This document shows, piece after piece, positions 49,230-60,377 of a DNA stretch of 64,000 bases; the first letter of the stretch is position 1; each line of letters opens with the position of its first letter. Both the position numbers and the translations under genes were made by a program. The notes beneath the pieces are model-generated. The model searched no databases. It saw nothing but the letters and a program-made list of their open reading frames with translations, and was not told the DNA's origin. Source of the stretch: Basidiobolus meristosporus CBS 931.73 (taxonomy: Eukaryota > Basidiobolomycota > Basidiobolomycetes > Basidiobolales > Basidiobolaceae); assembly GCA_002104905.1 (NCBI GenBank), contig MCFE01000137.1:1-64000 (forward strand), given 5' to 3'.

Positions 49230-49395
49230 GGTTATGAGCCCCAATTGCCTTAGTCTATTCTAAAGAGGACTTCTACCAGCAAACAGAACAGCACAAACAT
49301 CTTCCCTGTAAAGGAGAGGTTTGATGGAAAGAACTACAGACTTTGGAGAATCAAGATGCAGATCCACCTTGAGAAAGAAAGCTTTGGAATATAGT
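49230..49395 (+). pseudogene. Copia element B: PBS and 5' part of gag
   Basis: The PBS GGTTATGAGCCCC contains the ATG. Further on FDGKNYRLWRIKMQIHLEKE matches the gag start of element A. The frame is shifted with respect to the ATG. Gag is interrupted at 49395 by the Harbinger element and resumes at 53016. Confidence 0.85.
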
Positions 49396-50136
49396 AGACT
49401 TGTTCCATTGTACCATGCCAGGGCGTGCAGCGCAATCTGCGGTTGTAAAGAATGATTGGTTGTGATATTAGAGCTACCAGAAGGCAGGATTGTTCTTGGA
49501 CAATTTTGCACTATGTGGGACAATATCGCACACTATGGCACAATCTGACACAATGAGGCTGGCACAGATGATTGCGCCAACTTATAATGTTTGCATCATG
49601 TGCGCAATTGGATACCGCTATTATGGCAGGTAAAATCTGGTATTTGGATATGTTTCCTTAATGTAAACAGAAATAAATGTGTATCACACTATAAACTACA
49701 CTGATACTTACCATTTTGGTTACCATTGTTCCAATTGGATGGTCACTCAGTGATTAATTGGTCCAAAAGTATCCCGAGGCTGGCAGCCCCCAATTGGCTC
49801 ATTGGCTACTAAACAAGCTATCTGATTTGCCATCAAATATCCCATTTTGCCCATTGAGCAAGTAAATCCTTGATCCTAGTGATTGGACGAGGTGTCATAG
49901 CTAGCATGCAAGCAATTGGGTAGGTGCAAAACAGATCCAATAGCTGCACTAGCACCACAGATGATGTATATATGCAGGGTGTTTATTTATAGGGGTTCTG
50001 TCTCAAATATGAGACAACCTTGATATTACTTATATCAAAAAATTGATGATCACTGATTTGCAATGACTCAATTTGGATTGCAAAAAAAATGGGTTGTTGT
50101 GGTCATTACAAATTATAGCAATTCAAAGCAATTGCA

Positions 50137-50334
50137 TCATCTTCTCCTGGGTTTTTCTCTCACAGGGATTACTACTGAAGCATTTGGTAGTGACTCACTT
50201 TGCACACATATACTACTTCCTGGCTGACTATCATCTTGGCTACTTGTGTATTTGTAGCCAGTATTTTGCCTCCTGGTTGATGAGTGCAATGCTGCAGCTT
50301 GGCCACGCTGAATTGCTGATGATGATGCTAGCAA
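50137..50334 (-). pseudogene. C-terminal part of Harbinger ORF2, separated by an insertion
   Basis: The frame SSSAIQRGQAAALHSSTRRQ ... NASVVIPVREKPRRR continues ORF2. In the degenerate copy C (58.3-58.55 kb) the same stretch follows the QHAALQ part of ORF2 without a break. The protein thus ends in a basic RRKPRR-like tail, a possible nuclear localisation signal. Confidence 0.6.
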
Positions 50335-50346
50335 ACCAGCCTGAAG

Positions 50347-50547
50347 AGTAATTTCTAGTCCCCCTTATAGGAGTGCTCTGGCTCTTGTTGGTGCAACTTC
50401 TGTATTAAATGCTATAGAAATCAGCCATTGACTAGGGGAAACCTGGCATATTCTGGCAAAGTTATCTTAATGAAAATTAGTTACTTATTGCACACAACCC
50501 AACATTGCATTACCTAATTGATTACCAACACATTGGTGCTGCTTAGT
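50347..50547 (-). repeat. 201-bp tnp2-derived insert in ORF2 of copy B
   Basis: Runs from AGTAATTTCTAGTCCCCC to GCTGCTTAGT and matches 41500-41655 and, more weakly, 44960-45145. It is bordered by CTGAAG (50341-50346) and CTGGAG (50548-50553), a near-duplication. In copy C the ORF2 sequence is continuous here. Confidence 0.6.
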
Positions 50548-51591
50548 CTGGAGTGCAACATGCTGACGTGTTCTTTTACTTGCCAAGGGCTCTGGTGGAT
50601 GAGGCACTTCATGTTGGTCATCATCAGTCAGTTCACCAGAAGCAACTTGCTGATGGTCAGGCAAAATGGCACATGCAGGCACGCCTTGACGCGTTGAGAT
50701 GGCCCTTGGCTGAGTTTGATGCGATGCTGCATGTTGACGCAACTTGGTTCACTCCAATGGACTTGTGTCCAAATGAGCAGTTTGGCAAGTTCTGGTAGTT
50801 TTGCTCTGAAGCACATGCATTGACCCAAGGCACATTGACTTGACTTGGGGCGCTCTGGTAAAGGGTGTTGGCGTAGTCTGGACTGACATGCACCGGCGCG
50901 CTGTGGTTGCAGGAGATGGTAAGGAATCCAGCAAGGCATACTGGCGCAATCTGGACAATGTTACTCGAGGTCTGTATTCTTCCACCTGAAGCTCACCATC
51001 TGATTCCTCAAGGTATTTACTTACCCTCTGTCTGATACTTTGAAGCTGTTGCCTGGATGAGTCCTGTGTATATTGCTTTTGGAAGCTACTTAGCTCTACT
51101 AATATATCATGCAGTACATTAGTCATTTGAGGCAAAAACTCATTCAAAATCTCTTTGGTTCCCAAAGTTGAGGCACAAATGGATGCATCTGGCCCGTACT
51201 GTGCAAATTGCATGCAAAATCATTGCCATGTGGCTTCTTCATCAAATCCCCTCACTCTCAGCTCATTCTTGATTTCAATACTTGTCTTGTTATATATCTT
51301 CTTACATACATCAGCTGGCATCTTGATGTAGAGCTCATGCCACAGCTTTCTACTCAAATTCTTCCATCTTTGTTGACTCTCCAAGGTATCTAGTTCTGCT
51401 AGATTAATTAGTGGTGCCCAAATATCTGTATGAAGGCTCATCATAGACACTTGGGCCATACTAAAATCATTTGGCAAGAACTCAAATGGATCCATCATTG
51501 ACTTTTCCGGTCTGGACCATGCTTGTGATCTGGGGGATGGGTTTTGTCTGGGTTGTACTAAAGATGAGTTGAGACTTGGTATGGGGACCAT
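50485..51591 (-). pseudogene. Harbinger accessory protein (ORF2), copy B
   Basis: Three overlapping open pieces on minus (51220-51591, 50749-51213, 50485-50742) make up the protein found intact in copy A (41791-42723). The first begins MVPIPSLNSSLVQPRQ. Small frameshifts near 51215 and 50745 separate them. The last piece runs into the tnp2-derived insert (from the QCVGNQLGNAMLG stretch onward). It is presumed to be a transposition partner of the DDE protein; no DNA-binding motif is recognised. Confidence 0.65.
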
Positions 51592-51948
51592 AGCAACGGA
51601 TTTGGATACTTGTACAGCAGTGTATTGGTATCAACCTGGTCTTATATGAAATATATATGAAAACTAATGTGATTGTTGAATTTTCCATATTATGCATGAT
51701 GCATCTCAGATTGTGTTGACACAGAGGAGATTAAATCAATTGCAGATTTCCTATTTGATTGTAGACCTATGAGTAAAGCATCAATAAAAGTACCAAGGCA
51801 TTGTTTGTGGATGATTTTTGTGACATAATGATGGGATACATGGTAGTTGATGGAGATTTAATCATAATGCATTAAAAATCTGATAAATAACGCGGATTGC
51901 GCCAAATCAATTCAAACCACCCCCATACAACCATCCACCATTTTTAAT
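51592..51948. promoter_or_regulatory. Shared intergenic region between divergent Harbinger genes
   Basis: About 357 bp separate the ORF2 start (51591, minus) from the transposase start (51949, plus), so both promoters must lie here. A palindromic ATATTATGCATGATGCAT stretch at about 51688-51705 sits near the middle. No standard TATA box is certain. The same arrangement exists in copy A (42724-43094). Confidence 0.4.
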
Positions 51949-52832
51949 ATGAATTACTCATCTGAATGGTCTTTTCTCATCAATCCCATCACTACCACTG
52001 GATTTCCTTTTGACAAACTAGAGGAGATCTATTTCAAATACTGTGGACCATCAACCCCAATCTACTCAAGGAGATCCCTTGTTAAGCTTCTCTGCTATTA
52101 CAAGAGCTATTGCCCCACAAGGCTTTATCCCACCATCCATGGCAACAAAAGTCCTAGAAGCTTTCATTCCCAGCTGACAGCAATGGAGTGCCACCTTGCA
52201 GAGTGTATGAATGACTTAGAGCAAGCTTGGAATACTAGGTTCAGAAGCTCCAATAGACTTCCATATCCCAGAGTGTTCAGCAACAGGTTCCATATAAGGA
52301 GTATTTTTGATACCTTCCCAGTGAGGATTAACAGACCTTCTAGAGGGCAGGGGCACTTTTATTCTGGCAAGTACAAGGCACACTGTGTGAGGTTTCAAGC
52401 ACTGTCTGACATTGAGGGTAACATCATCTGGTTCAGTGGGCCTTTTGCTGGAAGTAGGCATGACAAAGCACTCTGGGTAGAGAATCATCCTGAGTTCAGT
52501 ATAGGGGAGAAATGTATGGCAGACTTAGCCTATATAGGAGAGGATTGTCACAGATTAGGATATATTACAGCTTATAGGAAGCCAAAGAATGGTAGCTTAG
52601 CAGGAAGCAGAAGCACTACAATGAGATATTTAATCATTTCAGAGTGAGGGTAGAGCACACCATTGGATATCTGAAGAGATTCAGCATGTTGGCAGGTAAA
52701 TACAGAGGAAAGTCATATATAGGAGAAAACAGCAAAATAGGTAAGATAGTTAAGATACTTATTAATGCACAGTATGCTCATACAAGAAGACATCCACTGA
52801 GAGAAATGTTTTTGGAGCATTATGAGGAGTAA
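51949..52832 (+). pseudogene. Harbinger DDE transposase, copy B (one frameshift)
   Basis: The frame 51949-52647 (232 codons) continues, after a one-base loss near 52590, in the frame that ends at 52832. The catalytic triad of the DDE_Tnp_4/HARBI1 family is visible: SIFDTFPVRI (D), FAGSRHDKALW (D) and, past the shift, VRVEHTIGYLKRF (E). Other family features are YSGKYKAHCVRFQALSD before GNIIWFSGPF, and ADLAYIGEDC. Copy A has a different single-base loss in the same area, so the ancestor was intact. The enzyme cuts at the TIRs and makes 3-bp target duplications. Confidence 0.88.
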
Positions 52833-52919
52833 ATAAAGCAAGTAAAGCACTATTCTGAGCAACATAAATAAGATTGAGTAAAATTACCAGAAACTGTATC
52901 ATACCACTAGCATCATGGT

Positions 52920-53015
52920 TGAAATTATAGTGCCAGATAGTGCTGTAGGGAGCCAGATTGATCTGGCATTATAAACAGGCTGGCACTATATGGCACTATC
53001 CAACGGAACAATTCT
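52920..53015 (+). repeat. Harbinger right terminal region with TGGCACTAT repeats
   Basis: Several copies of AGTGCCA/TGGCACTAT in both orientations precede the terminal CCAACGGAACAATTCT. The same motif array occurs at 44050-44149 and throughout the MITEs at 62.4-63.86 kb, so it is likely the transposase or ORF2 binding array. Confidence 0.65.
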
Positions 53016-56000
53016 AGTAACAGGAAAGGAAGTTGAGCCCAAAGGAACATGAGAAGATGTGGAGATGTTTCATGAGAAGGAGAGAAAGGCCTTCAATGCC
53101 ATATGCATCAATGTGCAAGATTCCTTCATTGGACAAATCCATGCCTCAAATACTGCCAAAGCAGCATGGGAATCCTTGAAGAAGATCTTTAGAGCAAAGT
53201 CAGTATGAAGCAAGCTTTATTTAAAACAAAAGTTCTTCAACATGAGGAAGATGCCAGATGATGACATGCTGCAACTCATTACCAGAATGGGGACAACTGA
53301 AGAAGAACTTTACAGTATTAATGCTGGCATAGATGATGAGGAAAAGATACTCTGTCTGCTTTGCAGCTTACCAGACAAGTATGAGCCACTCATACTTTCC
53401 TTTGAAAGCAGAGAAGACAATCTGACTTTAGACTATGTCAAAGGAAGACTTCTTCATGAAGAACTCAGATGTAATGATCAAGCAGAGAAAATTGAAGATA
53501 ATGCTTTATTCAGTTCAGAAAGGCATAGAGAAAAGAAGGGAAAGCAACAAAACCAAAGAAAGCCTGGCTGCTGTAACTACTCTAAAAAGCCAGGACACTG
53601 GGCAAGAGAATGCAAGAAGATACAAGCAGATAAAAAACCAAAACAAGAACAGGCAAACCATATAACTACTGATGAAGACATGGCATAGCAGGCTAGGACA
53701 CATAGGGGAACAGAAAATGAGCTAATTAATGAAGAATCAACTAGTTTTGGGCCCAAATTACGCAATTCCAATTAAATTGAATGTCTGTAAGGGATGCTCA
53801 TATGGCAAACAAGCTAGGCAACATTTCAAGAGCTCAGGAGGCATCAATACCACCAAAATATTGACTATTGTACACTCAGACATATGTGGCCCCATGAGAA
53901 CACTGTCCTTGGAGCCAAGAGATGCTTTATGACATTTATTGATGACAAGAGAAGATATACATGGGTGTACTTCCTCAAAACAAAGGATGAAGCTTTAGAG
54001 ACGTTTAAGCACTTCAAGAACATGACAGAAACACAAACTGGGTGTGAATTAAAGGTACTACAAAGTGACAATGGAGGGGAATACTGCTCAAAGGAGTTTC
54101 CGAAATACTGCTCATCTACTGGTATACTTCAATAGACCACTGTTCCTCATACTCCACAGCAAAGGAGTAGCAGAACGTGCAAACAGAACCATAGTAGTGA
54201 TGGAAAGATGTATGCTACAAGAAAAGGGGATGGACTACAAGTTTTGGGCTGAATCTGTTGCTACCGCAGTATACATCAAGAACAGATGCCCAACAACAGC
54301 ACTACATGATTCTACAGCTTTTGAAGCAGATACAGGCAAAAAACCAGATCTCCACCATCTTAGGATCTTTGGCTGTGATGTTTTTTATCACATCCCTGAC
54401 TAAAAACGCTCTAAGTTGGAACCAAAGACTAGGAAAGGGATCTTTCTTGGGTATTGTGAGGATACTAAAGGGTATAGAGTGTATGATGGTAAAATTCAGA
54501 AGCTGATCAAGAGCAGGGACATTGTATTTGAGGAGAATTCAGATCAGAATACCACTGAAATTATTGGCCAGCTGCCTGATGATGTAATCAACACCAATGA
54601 AGAAGATACATACCTCATTCAGCCAAATACGGATGATAAATCTACAAGCTCCATATCAGAGCAGATTATCCCAGTTAGGAGATCTATCAGGATAAGAAAT
54701 GCCCCTGGATCCTGGTGGTAGACATCCAATGATCATGAAGAAGCTTATCTTGACTAATGTGCCAAACCTCAGAATCTGGGACAGGCAATGCAAAGTCCAG
54801 ATGCTACTATGTGGCAACAAGCCATGCAGGAGGAGTACCAATCACTGATCAAGGCAAAAACATGGGAACTGGTAGATTTACCAAATGGGAGAAAGCCAAT
54901 AGGATGCAGATGGGTCTACAAGATCAAGATAACCTCTGATGGTGCTGTTGATAAGTACAAGGCTAGATTGGTTGCTAAAGGCAATTCCCAGATCCAAGGA
55001 CTAGACTTTAAGGAAACATTTGATCCGGTTGCCAAGTTTAACTTCATTAGGACAGTTCTAGCCCTGGCAGCTGTACTCAGTCTCAATCAACACCAAGTGG
55101 GCATCAAAACAGCCTTTCTAAATGGGGTATTGCAAGAAACTATAAATATGGAGCAACCCAAAGGTTTTACCAATCCAAAAGATGGCCATAAGGTGTGCAA
55201 ACTTAGAAAATTGTTGTTTGGGCTTAAGCAGGCACTGAGAGCATAGTATTACAAGATTGACACATATCTAGAGGAAATTGGGTTCTGTTGTAGCACTGCA
55301 GATCACAGAGCATATGTGAAACAGCTCAGAAAGGGTGTGATCATCCTAGTTCTTTATGTGGACAACCTAATTATAGCTACAAGTGACCAAGAGGCACTTA
55401 AACTGACAAAATCAGATCTCTTCAGCAAGTTTGAGATAAAAGATCTTTGAAAATTGAGCAATTTTCTTGGAATTGAAGTCAAATTCAACATACCTATGCA
55501 GAAAATTGTGCTGAATCAACCTTGGTACATCAGAGACATTCTTAGATGCTTCAAAATGAAAAATTGCAAGCCTGCAGCTACCTCTATGGACAATAACCTG
55601 AAATTAGGCAAATTTCAGCCAGTTTTAGATGAAATTGGCTACAATATGAATCAAAACTTTCCCTATCAATTAATGGTTGGTAGCCTGATGTACTTGATGG
55701 TGTCTACACATCCAAGTATTGCAGTGGCAGTTGGAATATTCAGTCAGTTCATGCAAAACTATGAATCAGATCAAATTGCAGCAGTTAAGCAGATTTTCAG
55801 ATATCTGCAGGGTACCATAAATATGGTACTGGAATATTCTGGACCAGCTAATAGTCAAATATTTGATGGTTATATTGATTCAGATTGGGGCAGGGATCTG
55901 ATTGACAGACGCTCTACCACAGGGTATGTATTTCTCTATGCTGGTGCAGCTATTACTTGGAACTGCAAGAAACAACCAACTGTGGCCCTATCTTCAACTG

Positions 56001-56341
56001 AAGCTGAATATATGGCTACATGTCAAGCAACTAATGAATCCATTTGGCTGGAAAAATTACTCAAAGACTTAGGTATTAATTTGGATGAACCAACATGTAT
56101 TTACAAGGATAATCAGAGTTGTATTTCATTAGCTAGAAATCCTACAAATGATGCCAGAACTAAGCATATAGATATACAACACTACTTTGTAGGGGAAGCT
56201 GTAGAAAATAACTTAGTGGAGTTAGTTTACTGCCCAACTGACAAAATGGTGCCAGGCATATTGACAAAACCACTTGCTAGGCCACAGCTTGAGTTCATTA
56301 GAGAGAAACTGGGATTAAGAAATTATTTAGTTGAGGGGGAG
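53016..56341 (+). pseudogene. Copia element B: gag (3' part) and pol without protease
   Basis: 53016-53688 is gag, with the zinc knuckle CCNYSKKPGHWAREC (second Cys replaced by Ser). At about 53680 it fuses to the pre-integrase motif WHSRLGHIGEQKM in another frame; the aspartic protease (DSGAS box) is absent. Then come integrase (HSDICGPM, TFIDDKRRYTWVYFLK, LQSDNGGEYC, KGVAERANRT, HLRIFGCDVF), RT (GCRWVYKIKITSDGA, YKARLVAKGNSQ, FLNGVLQE, YVDNLI in place of YVDD) and an open 298-codon RNase H part 55454-56347 (DSDWGRDL, SSTEAEYMATCQATNE, HIDIQHYF). Stops separate the blocks. Confidence 0.9.
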
Positions 56342-56462
56342 TGTTGAAATATTGGGCTATTTGGTATCATTCAGCAGCTAAAAATTTACTTAACAATTCT
56401 GGACTAGTCTTGTTCACTGTGGGACTTATTTACAGCTCTAGCTTTGCCACTTTCTTCAGATT
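56342..56462 (+). repeat. 3' LTR of copia element B, truncated to 121 bp
   Basis: Starts TGTTGAAATATTGGGC after the polypurine tract GTTGAGGGGGAG. The pol stop codon lies in its first six bases. It breaks off at TTTCTTCAGAT, where Harbinger sequence begins. Confidence 0.88.
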
Positions 56463-57357
56463 TTTGCACTCATCAACTAGGAGGCAAAATACTCACTACA
56501 AATGAACAAATAGCCAAGATGATAGTCAGCCAGGAAGTAGTATAGGTGTGCAAAGTGAGTCACTACCAAATGCTTCAGTAGTAATCCCTGCGAGAAAAAA
56601 ACCCAGGAGAAGATGATGCAGTCACTTTGAATCGCTATTATTTGTAATGATCCCAACAACCCATTTTTTTCAATCCAAATCAAGCCATTGCAAATCAGTG
56701 ATCATCGATTTTTTGATATAAGTAATATCAAGGTCATCTCACATTTGAGACAGAACCCCTTTAAATAAACACCCTGCATATATATACATCATCTGTAGTG
56801 CTAGTGCAGCTATTGGATCTGTTTTGCACCTACCCAAATGCTTGTATGCTAGCTATGACACCTTGTCCAATCACTAGGATCAGGGATTTACTTGTTCAAT
56901 GGGCAAAATGGAATATTAGATGGCAAATCAGGTAGCTTGTTTAGTGGCCAATGAGCCAATTGGGGGCTGCCAGCTTCAGGATACTTTTGGACCAATTAAT
57001 CACTAGGATACCGTCCAATTGGAGTGATGGTAACCAAAATGGTAAGTATCAGTGTAGTTTATAGTGTGATACACATTTATTTCCATTTATATTAAAGAAA
57101 CATATCCAAATACCGGATTTTACCTGCCAAAATAGTGGTATCCAATTGCACACATGATGCAAACATTACAAGTTGGCGCAATCATCCGTGCCAACCTCAT
57201 TGTGTCAGATTGTGCCATAGTGTGCGAGATTGTCTCACATGGCTCAAAATTATCCAAGAACAATCCTGCCTACTGGTAGCTATAATATTGCGCCCAGTTG
57301 TTCTTTATAACCGTGGATTGCGCCACGCACCCTGGCACAGTACAATGGAACAAGTCT
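56463..57357 (-). mobile_element. Truncated Harbinger end (inverted copy of 49396-50300)
   Basis: The reverse complement of 57357-56463 matches 49396-50300: AGACTTGTTCCATTGTACTG at its outer end, the CpG-containing GGATTGCGCCACGCACC area, GGGTTGTTG.. and the ORF2 C-terminal coding part. The inner end stops at the ORF2 tail and joins copia LTR B. At the outer side CAAGTCT is followed by ATT and then the tail of another copia pol (TTTTGTTGAGAGGGAG). Confidence 0.85.
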
Positions 57358-57743
57358 ATTTTGTTGAGAGGGAGTGTTGAAATATTGGACTATTTGGTAT
57401 CATTCTGCAGCTAAAAATTTACTTAACAATTTTGGGCTAGTCGTGGTCACTGTGGGACTAATTTACAGCTCTAGCTTTGCCACTTTCTTCAGATCCATGA
57501 TCTTATGATTATTCCCCTGTAGTCAGGATCAAATTAGCACAAATACCAACTATTATGTACTAACCCTGAAACTGTTACACAATGCTCCTGAACACTGAGA
57601 AACCCTGCTTACTTAGTGTTACAGCTGTATTAATTCTACAAAGGTATAAGTACTGAGCTTCTTTATCAATAAACAACAGTTCAACCATTATCACTATTTC
57701 TTGATAAGTTCCTTATATCCAAATCACTTCTTAAATTGCAACT
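57358..57743 (+). repeat. Copia family B remnant: polypurine tract plus LTR
   Basis: ATTTTGTTGAGAGGGAG resembles the last bases of element B pol with its polypurine tract. The LTR 57375-57742 runs TGTTGAAATATTGGAC ... AATTGCAAC. It is a second family-B element reduced to its 3' end. Confidence 0.85.
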
Positions 57744-58560
57744 GAAGCTGCATGCAATATAATTCTGTGCGCAAATTACACAGCACAGACTGAATGTATC
57801 TGTTTGTGCCTCAACTTTGGGAGCCAAGGAGGCTCAGAATGAGCTTTGCCCTATAGGACCTTGTCCTGGGTGATATATTAGTAGGGCCAAGTGGCTTTGA
57901 AGAGCATAATATACTGGACTCAGCAAGGAAGCAGCCCAAAAATAACAGGCAGAGTGTAGGTTGATATCATAGGGGATCAGAAGGTGAGCTTCAAGAGGAG
58001 AAGTGGAGACCACAAGCAACTATATTGGGATTGCACCAGCATGCCTGGCTGGATTCCTTACCATCTTTTGCAATGCTATCATGCTGGCCTGCATTAGTCA
58101 AATCTATAATATAAGACCAGGGATGTCATGTGATCATGACATTAGACACAAGTCTATTAGAGCGGGCCAGGTTGCAGCAGCATGTTGCACCACATTGAAC
58201 TTACCTTAAGGCCATACCTACACATTAAATTGCAGCTGTGTATGCTGTTACACCTGACCATCAGCAAGTTACACTGATGTACTGACTTGCAATGTCTTAT
58301 AGGAAGTGGCCCAGAATGTGTCAGCATGCGGCACTTCAGGCTGGTTTAGTAGCATCATCATCAGCAATTCAGTGTGGCCAAGTGCCAGCACCTCACTCAT
58401 CAAGCAGGAGGCAAAATACTGACTACCAGCACACCAGTAGCCAAGATGATCATCAACAAGGAGGTAGCTGAGGTACGCAAAATGAAGCACTACCTAATGC
58501 GTCAGTAGTAATCCTGGTGAGAAGAAAACCTAGGAGAATACAATGCAAATGCATTGAATA
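57744..58560 (+). mobile_element. Degenerate Harbinger ORF2 region, copy C
   Basis: From GCATGCAATATAATTCTGTGC to CTTACCATCTTTTGCAA it follows ORF2 of copy B (51200-50900 inverted) with heavy substitution; 58260-58560 follows its C-terminal part (CAGCATGCGGCACTTCAGG ... GTAGTAATCCTGGTGAGAAG). The middle (58080-58250) is poorly matched. No TIR was found. It lacks the tnp2-derived insert of copies A and B. Confidence 0.65.
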
Positions 58561-58589
58561 TCTATAATATGTCATGATCCAAAGAGCAA

Positions 58590-60377
58590 GTTCCCTTCTG
58601 CAGCTTCTTGCCTGTCAGATGCAGCTTTACAGTGGTACCCCAACAAGATCAGGTGAGCTACCACAATGACATGCTCTACACTCTCTACCTGGGATGAGTT
58701 TGTGTTGGTAATTCAGGATACTTTTGAGCCCCACACCAGCAGATACTACTAAGAAGAAAGTTAAAGACATGGAGACAGACATTAGAAGAGACAAATAGAT
58801 CAGTTATTGGAGAAAGGATAAATCAGTCCCAGCAAGTTACCTTGTGAGGAACCAGTACCCTTTGTGAAAAAGAAGGATGACACACCCAGGTTGTCATTGA
58901 CACAGAGCCCTCAACTTAGTTACAGTGAAGAATAAGTACCCTATACCTGGGTTTGATGAGCTTTTGGACCAATGTTTTCAGCAAAATTGACCTCATGTTA
59001 GGATACAATCAGATTATGGTGAAGCCAGAAGACATCCCTGAGACAGCATTCAGGACCAAATATGGGCATTACAAGTATCACCCCTTGGAATGGTTTCCTA
59101 TTATTGGGCATTTGTCAAGTCCAGTGCAAGTATTGCAGCACCATCAACTGATATCCTCAAGAAAGACAATATCTACAAGTGGGATATAGGCTGTAAGACT
59201 TGTGCTACAGGATGAAACACTCTACCGGATTGTTGATGGAAGCCCTATTGCCTATTGCCCTTATGTTGCTTGCCAGAGTTTAATACATATGCTACACAAT
59301 GGATTTAGACATCTTCAAATTGAAGGAACCTATAGCCTTGTGAACACCAGAGTATGGTTACCCAGAATGCAACAAGACATTGAGAAGCTAGTGAAAACAT
59401 GCCCAAATTGCCAAATCAACCAAGGCCTACCACAGAGAACTGCTGAACTCTTTCCCTTGGAGCCTGTAAGACCATTTGAAAGATGGGAAATTGACCTGAT
59501 TGGAAGACTGCCAATGACCTTCAAATGCAATCATTGGATCCTAGTAGCAATTGACCATGCCACTAAATGGCCAGTGGCTAAAGCAGCACATGTAGCCAGT
59601 GAACAAGTAGTTGCAAGTTTCATATACCCTGAGATCCTTATAGCATCTGGATGCTCTGTAGAGATTGTAACCAATAGAGGAGCAACTTTATGGCAAAGAC
59701 ATTGGAAGCTTACCTGGAAATGCAGCACATCAGACACTTGAAAACCTTGGCACATCATCCTAGAACTAATGGAAGCACAGAGCAGTTTAATGGAATATTT
59801 GGAAAAATGCTGACCAAGTATCCAAATGGAGCTTTCAGTAGATGGGATGAGTATATAAACCAAGCTCTTTTTGCATGCAGAGTTAGAGTACACAAAACCA
59901 CCCAACAATTGCCATTTTACTTAGTGTATGGATGCAAACCAAGGATTCCAGGAGATCTCACACAACTAAAGCTTACAAACACCTTAGAAGATTAGCTCAG
60001 TCAGCCAAGTAGACACCATCTATTGGAATAAAGATGTCAAGAGGCACAGGCCAAGGTATCTCAAAGTGCAGAAAAGTTGAAGCAGAGATTTGATATGACT
60101 ATATCACCAGAAGCATTGACAGTTGGAAACATTGTATTGCTGAGAAACAATACTTGGAAGAAGTTTGAGCCACAATGGACAAGACCTTTTAAGATCATTG
60201 GAGAATGTCCATTTGCAACTTACCAACTAGTGGACAAACTAGGGAATACCAGGAAAGAATTAGTCCATAGAGACAAACTCAAGCTTGCAAGACTTGCCAA
60301 CAACACTGAACCATCAAGATATTTGCATAACAAGAAAAGAGATTCAGGAGAACCTTCTCAACTTTAGCAAGGGAGAA
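58590..60377 (+). pseudogene. Ty3/gypsy gag-pol remnant with large deletions
   Basis: 58600-58760 resembles gypsy gag (ALQWYPNKIR, STLSTWDEFVLVIQDTFEP). 58845-59100 is reverse transcriptase ([44 protein letters not shown]) without the YVDD box and RNase H, which are deleted. 59202-60367 is integrase: an H2C2 zinc-binding part (HNGFRHLQIEGT ... CPNCQ), the core WEIDLIGRLP and VAIDHATKWPVAKA, a frameshift near 59690, HHPRTNGSTEQFNG, and a C-terminal LRNNTWKKFEPQWTRPFKII domain. The 5' LTR and protease are missing. Confidence 0.9.

Larger units (their letters stand above)
49396..53015. mobile_element. Complete PIF/Harbinger-like transposon, copy B (3.62 kb)
   Basis: Left end AGACTTGTTCCATTG, right end CAACGGAACAATTCT, and flanking AGT at 49393-49395 and 53016-53018. 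Removing 49396-53015 plus one AGT joins the two halves of copia gag. Inside: ORF2 on minus, DDE transposase on plus, transcribed away from a shared 51.6-51.95 kb region. CpG is frequent near the left end and in ORF2, unlike in the surrounding DNA, which suggests it is younger. A 201-bp tnp2-derived piece interrupts the ORF2 3' end. The transposase has one frameshift, so it is probably not active as it stands. Confidence 0.88.

Noticed and set aside
49396-57357. A single 8-kb Harbinger element with 0.9-kb terminal inverted repeats
   Set aside because: The flanks differ (AGT versus ATT), whereas 49396-53015 has matching AGT on both sides and its removal rejoins copia gag. The right arm at 57357 belongs to another, truncated copy.
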